Shown: piece by piece, positions 20,978-23,735 of the stretch
How the letters are laid out: each line of letters opens with the position of its first letter
Numbering within the stretch: position 1 is the first letter of the stretch
Origin: a virus
IMG/VR virus record: IMGVR_UViG_3300037502_001048
Span: 1 to 23,735 of that record
DNA length: 23,735 nt
Direction: 5' to 3' (one strand)
Position numbers and translations under genes: made by a program
The notes under the pieces: generated by a model
Databases searched by the model: none
The model's input: the letters and a program-made list of their open reading frames with translations, nothing else
Told to the model about the DNA's origin: nothing

Positions 20978-21652
20978 ATGGCCACGAAGATTCTCAAGTC
21001 CATCAAGGGCAACGTCATCCGAGTCACCCGACTGGACGAGTGCGGCAACCCTGTCGTCGGCACCTGCTCCACCGTGGTCTCCGAGTGCTTCGTCAGCGTC
21101 ACCCTGTCCGGCGAGTATGAAACGGGCGACGAGTTCGTCCAGAAGTCAGCCTGGGGCACGCTCTGCATCAGCGACAAAGACCCGGACCAGCTCAAGCGGG
21201 TGAACGTGGCGATCTCGATGGCCGAGGTGAACCCGGACATCATGGACATCATCACCGGCTCGACCCCTGTCACCGATGGCGGCAACACGGTCGGCTCGAC
21301 CTGGGGCAGCGTCGTGCAGGACCAGGCGTTCGCTCTCGAGGTCTGGACGAAGTCGACTGGCACGGTGTGCTCGACGACGGCTCCGCTCTGGGGCTATTTC
21401 TTGGTCCCGTTCATCCGCAACGGCAAGCTCGACGGAGACATCACCATCGAGAACGGCGTGCTGACCGCTGGCGTGATGGGCGAGGCGTTCCCTGCTCCTG
21501 ACGACGGCACCGGCGACTCCACCTGGGATACCAGCCCGTACACGCCCAACCCGTTCCTCGTCGCATTCCCTGTCGGCGACATCTTCGGGATCATCACGAC
21601 CGACGAGCAGCCGCCGACCGATACGGCTGGCTGTGTCGCCATCGCTCCGTGA
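20978..21652 (+). CDS. Tail-tube-like protein, paralogue 2
   Basis: A 224-residue protein, ATKILKSIKGNVIRVTRLDECGNPVVGTCSTVVSECFVSV at its start; the motifs IKGNVIRVTRLDECG, AWGTLCISDKD and FALEVWTKSTG match the family widely annotated as phage major tail protein. It resembles the adjacent protein across the whole length, so the pair is a tandem duplication. The DECG/DACG strand and paired Cys suggest metal or disulfide stabilisation. Inferred to form the tail tube or an equivalent neck/head-decoration ring; the position before the connector genes leaves the head option open. It has its own strong ribosome site. Confidence 0.65.
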   Translation: MATKILKSIKGNVIRVTRLDECGNPVVGTCSTVVSECFVSVTLSGEYETGDEFVQKSAWGTLCISDKDPDQLKRVNVAISMAEVNPDIMDIITGSTPVTDGGNTVGSTWGSVVQDQAFALEVWTKSTGTVCSTTAPLWGYFLVPFIRNGKLDGDITIENGVLTAGVMGEAFPAPDDGTGDSTWDTSPYTPNPFLVAFPVGDIFGIITTDEQPPTDTAGCVAIAP

Positions 21653-21927
21653 CCATGGGTGACATCCTCCACGGGCTGTTCGCTCGCAAGAGCCGCAGGA
21701 AGGCCGCTGTAGAGCCGCTAGAGCGTCGATCCGAGCCGGAGAGCGTCGATAGCGCGCCGGTCTACGAATACGCCACAGAGGCGCTCGTGAGCGACGGTCC
21801 GCAGTTCGACCCGAGCGCGCACACGGTCGCTGAGGTGCTGGCGTTCATCGAGGCGCACCCGGAGACCGCTGAGGCTGTGCTCGCTGCCGAGCGTGAGGGC
21901 AAGGCTCGCAAGTCGCTACTCGGCTAA
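21649..21927 (+). CDS. Small protein with AEVLAFIEAHPE C-terminal domain
   Basis: A 92-residue protein. The GTG at 21649 overlaps the preceding TGA (GTGA); an in-frame ATG at 21655 is an alternative start. It is basic at first (FARKSRRKAAVEPLERRSE), then FDPSAHTVAEVLAFIEAHPETAEAVLAAEREGKARKSLLG (about 53-92), a C-terminal helical motif that I have seen in small phage structural-region proteins: P-x-x-x-x-V-x-E-V-x-A-(F/Y)-I followed by AAE-x-(E/D)-GK-(A/x)-R. Function unknown. Its end is 1 nt from the upstream element of cassette C. Confidence 0.65.
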   Translation: MTMGDILHGLFARKSRRKAAVEPLERRSEPESVDSAPVYEYATEALVSDGPQFDPSAHTVAEVLAFIEAHPETAEAVLAAEREGKARKSLLG

Positions 21928-21928
21928 G

Positions 21929-21992
21929 GATTCTTAGAGATTCTTTGCCTTAGTGCTAGACATGTGCGACCGGAGTCGCTAGTATGTCCACC
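21929..21992 (+). promoter_or_regulatory. Cassette promoter copy C
   Basis: GATTCTTAGAGATTCTTTGC at 21929-21948, 8 nt, -35 TAGACA at 21957-21962, 17-bp spacer with CGAC-CGGA-GTCG (21967-21978), -10 TAGTAT at 21980-21985 and 7 nt to the ATG at 21993. An ATG at 21984 lies inside the -10 box and is not the start. No Shine-Dalgarno site. Confidence 0.87.
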
Positions 21993-22205
21993 ATGAGCGA
22001 CACCACGAACACCCTGACCGAGACCGAGACCATCATCCTGCACATGCTCCGCAACGGCGCACGCCTGAGCATCGCCCATATCCATAACCGGCTGATCGGT
22101 CGGGGCGACACGCACGAGGCGATCATGAGCCTACAGCGCAAGGGGCTGATGAAGGTCTCGCAGATGGGCTACCCAACGGCGTATATCCCGAGCGAGGCAA
22201 AGTGA
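21993..22205 (+). CDS. Cassette C gene 1, winged-helix-like protein, candidate regulator
   Basis: A 70-residue protein from the ATG 7 nt after the -10 box. It begins MSDTTNTLTETET; helix 1 IILHMLRNGA, helix 2 LSIAHIHNRLI, helix 3 DTHEAIMSLQRKGLM, then a beta-hairpin-like KVSQMGYPTAYIP. This is the order of a minimal winged helix DNA-binding domain. If so, it may bind the CGAC-N4-GTCG palindrome or the GATTC element in its own promoter. The family is not firmly recognised and the DNA target is inferred. It is GTGA-coupled to the next gene. Confidence 0.65.
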   Translation: MSDTTNTLTETETIILHMLRNGARLSIAHIHNRLIGRGDTHEAIMSLQRKGLMKVSQMGYPTAYIPSEAK

Positions 22206-22477
22206 GGCGCAGCGAGCGAGTCCGGCAGGCCATCGGGCAGGAGGTCTGGACGCTGCAGCACGGTCTCGCCGAGTTGGTCAGCGAGCGCACCGAGCACAAC
22301 GTGACCGTCAGCGTGTTCCGCTGCGCCTGGCTGGCTCGTCCGTACCTCTGGTACGTAGAGCGGTACGACAGGACCGGAGGCGTATCGCAGGAGATCTGGC
22401 TTCCCGAGCCGGAGGGCTTCGCCACCGCCGAGGCGTGCGCTGCGGATGCCTGGGCGCTCGTCAATCGCCCGGACTGA
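22202..22477 (+). CDS. Cassette C gene 2, small hypothetical protein
   Basis: A 91-residue protein starting at a GTG that overlaps the TGA of gene 1. It has a basic start (MRRSERVRQAIGQEVW) and segments LAELVSERTEHNVTVSVFRCAWLARPYLWYVERYDRTGG and EPEGFATAEACAADAWALVNRPD, which read as an alpha/beta domain with W/Y-rich strands. No motif is recognised. The end is 10 nt before the upstream element of cassette D. No terminator is visible between the two units. Confidence 0.65.
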   Translation: MRRSERVRQAIGQEVWTLQHGLAELVSERTEHNVTVSVFRCAWLARPYLWYVERYDRTGGVSQEIWLPEPEGFATAEACAADAWALVNRPD

Positions 22478-22487
22478 CTCTCGGGAA

Positions 22488-22551
22488 GATTCTTAGAGAT
22501 TCTTTGCCATAGGGGTAGACAATACGACTGGAGTCGTATATAGTTACCTAC
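22488..22551 (+). promoter_or_regulatory. Cassette promoter copy D
   Basis: GATTCTTAGAGATTCTTTGC at 22488-22507, 8 nt, -35 TAGACA at 22516-22521, 17-bp spacer with the longest palindrome (ATACGAC-TGGA-GTCGTAT, 22522-22539), -10 TATAGT at 22539-22544 and 7 nt to the ATG at 22552. No Shine-Dalgarno site. Confidence 0.87.
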
Positions 22552-22818
22552 ATGAACAACACCACCGCCACCGCCACCTACAACGCAGTCGCCGGATACG
22601 TCGAAGTCACCCTCTCGGACGGCACGATCCTCAAGAGCAAGAAGGGCAAGAACGCCGCCAAGGCTCTCTACCTCACTGTCACCTTCGGCACGAAGAGCAA
22701 CCCCAACTGGGCACCTCGCATCGATTCAATGCAGACCAGCCTGACCGGCATCCAGAATCGGGCTGCTCACCTCGCTGACTGCACCTACAACGTCGAGGTC
22801 GTCGAAGTCACTCGCTGA
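22552..22818 (+). CDS. Cassette D single gene, small hypothetical protein
   Basis: An 88-residue protein beginning MNNTTATATYNAVAGYVEVTLSD, then GTILKSKKGKNAAKALYLTVTFGTKSNPNWAPRIDS and NRAAHLADCTYNVEVVEVTR. The strand-rich opening and lysine-rich centre (KSKKGKNAAK) suggest a small beta domain that could bind nucleic acid; I do not recognise a family. Leaderless translation is predicted. It is followed 16 nt later by a hairpin with a T-run. Unlike the other cassettes it has only one gene. Confidence 0.7.
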   Translation: MNNTTATATYNAVAGYVEVTLSDGTILKSKKGKNAAKALYLTVTFGTKSNPNWAPRIDSMQTSLTGIQNRAAHLADCTYNVEVVEVTR

Positions 22819-22831
22819 TCGACTCCACCCG

Positions 22832-22863
22832 AGGCGAGCCGCTCCACACAGGGCGGCTCGTTT
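22832..22863 (+). terminator. Intrinsic terminator after cassette D
   Basis: AGGCGAGCCGC (22832-22842) pairs with GCGGCTCGTTT (22853-22863), the core being CGAGCCGC/GCGGCTCG, with a 10-nt loop; two pairs are G-U. The stem ends in a TTT tract. It closes the C-D double cassette. Confidence 0.75.
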
Positions 22864-22874
22864 CGCGTCTGCAC

Positions 22875-22886
22875 TAGACTCGCCGC
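22875..22886 (+). promoter_or_regulatory. Leaderless -10 promoter for the connector operon
   Basis: TAGACT at 22875-22880 is followed by 6 nt and the ATG at 22887, identical in layout to the 595 gene. No Shine-Dalgarno site and no evident -35 box. Confidence 0.5.
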
Positions 22887-23591
22887 ATGACCTGCGACCC
22901 GTGGCCGATCCGGTGGGCGTGCGACATCGAGGACGTAGACCCGACGCTGCTCGCCCTGGCGCAGGATTCGGCCCAGTCGTTGCTCTGGAGCCTCACCGGC
23001 AGACGGTACGGAGTCTGCACGACCACTGAGTACTACCGGCCTCCGTGCGACTCGCCCTGCACGCAGCCATGGGTCAGGGAGTTCGGTCCTGGCGTCGACT
23101 GGCGCGTGAATCGAACCTACGGCTGGCTGCACGACTGCTGCCACCTGACATTGAGCCAGACGCCTGTGCGCGCCGTGCTCGAAGTCGAGGTGCTCGGCGA
23201 CGTTCTGCCCGAGACCGAGTACGCACTAGAGCTGGACCGGCTCATGCGGTATGGCGAGTGCTGGCCATGCGACGAGGGCTGCGACGACCCTCCCGTCAAG
23301 GTGACCTATATCTACGGCATCGACGTGCCTGCTCTCGGCGAGTTGGCAATGGGGGAGCTTGCCTGCGAGTTCCTCGCTGCGCTCACCGGAGCCGACTGCC
23401 GCCTGCCCTCCAACGCCATCAGCGTCACCCGGCAGGGCATCACCGTCGACCTCGGCGACCAGCAGACCCTCTTCGAGATGGGGCGTATCGGTCTGCCTAT
23501 CTCGGATGCGTTTATCCGCTCGGTGAACCCGAACAAGCTGCAGATGCAGAGCAAGGTCTGGACGCCTGACACGGCGAGGCGCGCACGATGA
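22887..23591 (+). CDS. Cys-rich head-to-tail adaptor
   Basis: A 234-residue protein. It begins MTCDPWPIRWACDIEDVDPTL, then ALAQDSAQSLLWSLTGRRYGVC (about 28-49), RPPCDSPC, HDCCHLTLSQTPVRAVLEVEV, GECWPCDEGCDDPPVKVTYIYGI and LPSNAISVTRQGITVDLGDQQTLFEMGRIGLPISDAFI. The DP-x-L-x-x-(L/A)-A...LW-x-L-(S/T)-GRR-(F/Y)-GVC pattern and RQG-(I/V)-x-(V/M)-x-(L/x) ending are typical of actinophage head-to-tail adaptors that bind under the portal. About 14 cysteines, many in CxxC or CC pairs, suggest disulfide or metal stabilisation. It starts its own operon with a leaderless promoter; its stop overlaps the next ATG (ATGA). Confidence 0.8.
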   Translation: MTCDPWPIRWACDIEDVDPTLLALAQDSAQSLLWSLTGRRYGVCTTTEYYRPPCDSPCTQPWVREFGPGVDWRVNRTYGWLHDCCHLTLSQTPVRAVLEVEVLGDVLPETEYALELDRLMRYGECWPCDEGCDDPPVKVTYIYGIDVPALGELAMGELACEFLAALTGADCRLPSNAISVTRQGITVDLGDQQTLFEMGRIGLPISDAFIRSVNPNKLQMQSKVWTPDTARRAR

Positions 23592-23735
23592 CCGTCGTGC
23601 AGTCACCCGAGGACATCGCTGCCTACTTCCTCTCGCAGGTCGAAATGGCGCTCGCTGACTGCGACCGTGACCCGGTGAACCGGGCCTACGTCGCTGCTGG
23701 CCAGATCGCCTGGGATGACTGCTGCGGGATGCTCG
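23588..23735 (+). CDS. Head-tail connector or tail terminator, 3'-truncated by the window end
   Basis: Starts at the ATG overlapping the preceding TGA and runs to the window end (49 full codons). The visible N-terminus MTVVQSPEDIAAYFLSQVEM is followed by ALADCDRDPVNRAYVAAGQIAWDDCCGML. The aWDdCC motif after a helical start is commonly found in the actinophage gene directly after the head-tail adaptor, usually a neck (stopper) or tail-completion protein. Both the precise role and the rest of the sequence lie outside the window. Confidence 0.65.
   Translation, partial: MTVVQSPEDIAAYFLSQVEMALADCDRDPVNRAYVAAGQIAWDDCCGML

Noticed and set aside
21984-21992. Upstream ATG at 21984 for the cassette C gene
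   Set aside because: It lies within the -10 box of the conserved promoter; the ATG at 21993 has the same 7-nt spacing as the three sister genes.

Overview
The window is a late (virion) gene module of a tailed phage or prophage. All genes that I accept lie on the plus strand, are tightly packed (many ATGA or GTGA stop/start overlaps), and have high GC with C/G-ending codons. The head-gene set resembles that of siphophages infecting high-GC Actinobacteria: terminase, portal, MuF, a protease with a GISADL serine, a small MACNCG protein, capsid, and Cys-rich head-tail connectors. Frequent leaderless starts point to the same hosts. Host and phage identity are inferred from gene style only. I see no integrase, tRNA, CRISPR array or replication gene.

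Layout. 1-2258: a DNA-modification block with a TET/JBP-like 2OG-Fe(II) oxygenase, a ParB/sulfiredoxin-fold protein, and a fusion of a soluble ABC ATPase with a Mom-like GNAT domain; the last part is clearly AT-richer than the rest. 2255-5729: terminase small and large subunits, a beta-type DNA methyltransferase (DPPY before the FLGSGTT motif) and a DUF1360-like membrane protein. 5785-6796: small genes. 6888-10602: a portal interrupted by a 342-residue LAGLIDADG intein, then a MuF-like protein. 10666-11120: two small genes. 11196-15985: a three-part capsid protease, a MACNCG protein, the major capsid protein, a second structural protein and a 55-residue peptide. 15988-19914: a 1308-residue protein made of LamG/ConA-like repeats. 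19916-21927: small genes and two paralogous tail-tube-like proteins. 21993-22818: three small genes. 22887-23735: two head-tail connectors, the second cut by the window end.

The most striking structure is regulatory. Four copies of a nearly identical promoter (5721, 10608, 21929, 22488) each have a TAGACA -35 box, exactly 17 bp of spacer containing CGAC-N4-GTCG, a TANNNT -10 box, and exactly 7 nt before the ATG. This predicts leaderless mRNAs starting at the ATG. Upstream lies a 20-bp element with two GATTC words 10 bp apart; in the second copy this element is inverted. Three copies drive a two-gene unit whose second gene starts with GTG overlapping the first gene's TGA, and the fourth drives a single gene. 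Strong hairpins follow three of the four units; units C and D are back to back and share one terminator. These look like autonomous, co-regulated small-gene cassettes placed between structural operons. One cassette protein (21993-22205) has a winged-helix-like pattern and could be the regulator. Five structural or modification operons start from simpler -10-only leaderless promoters (TANNNT 6-7 nt before the start).
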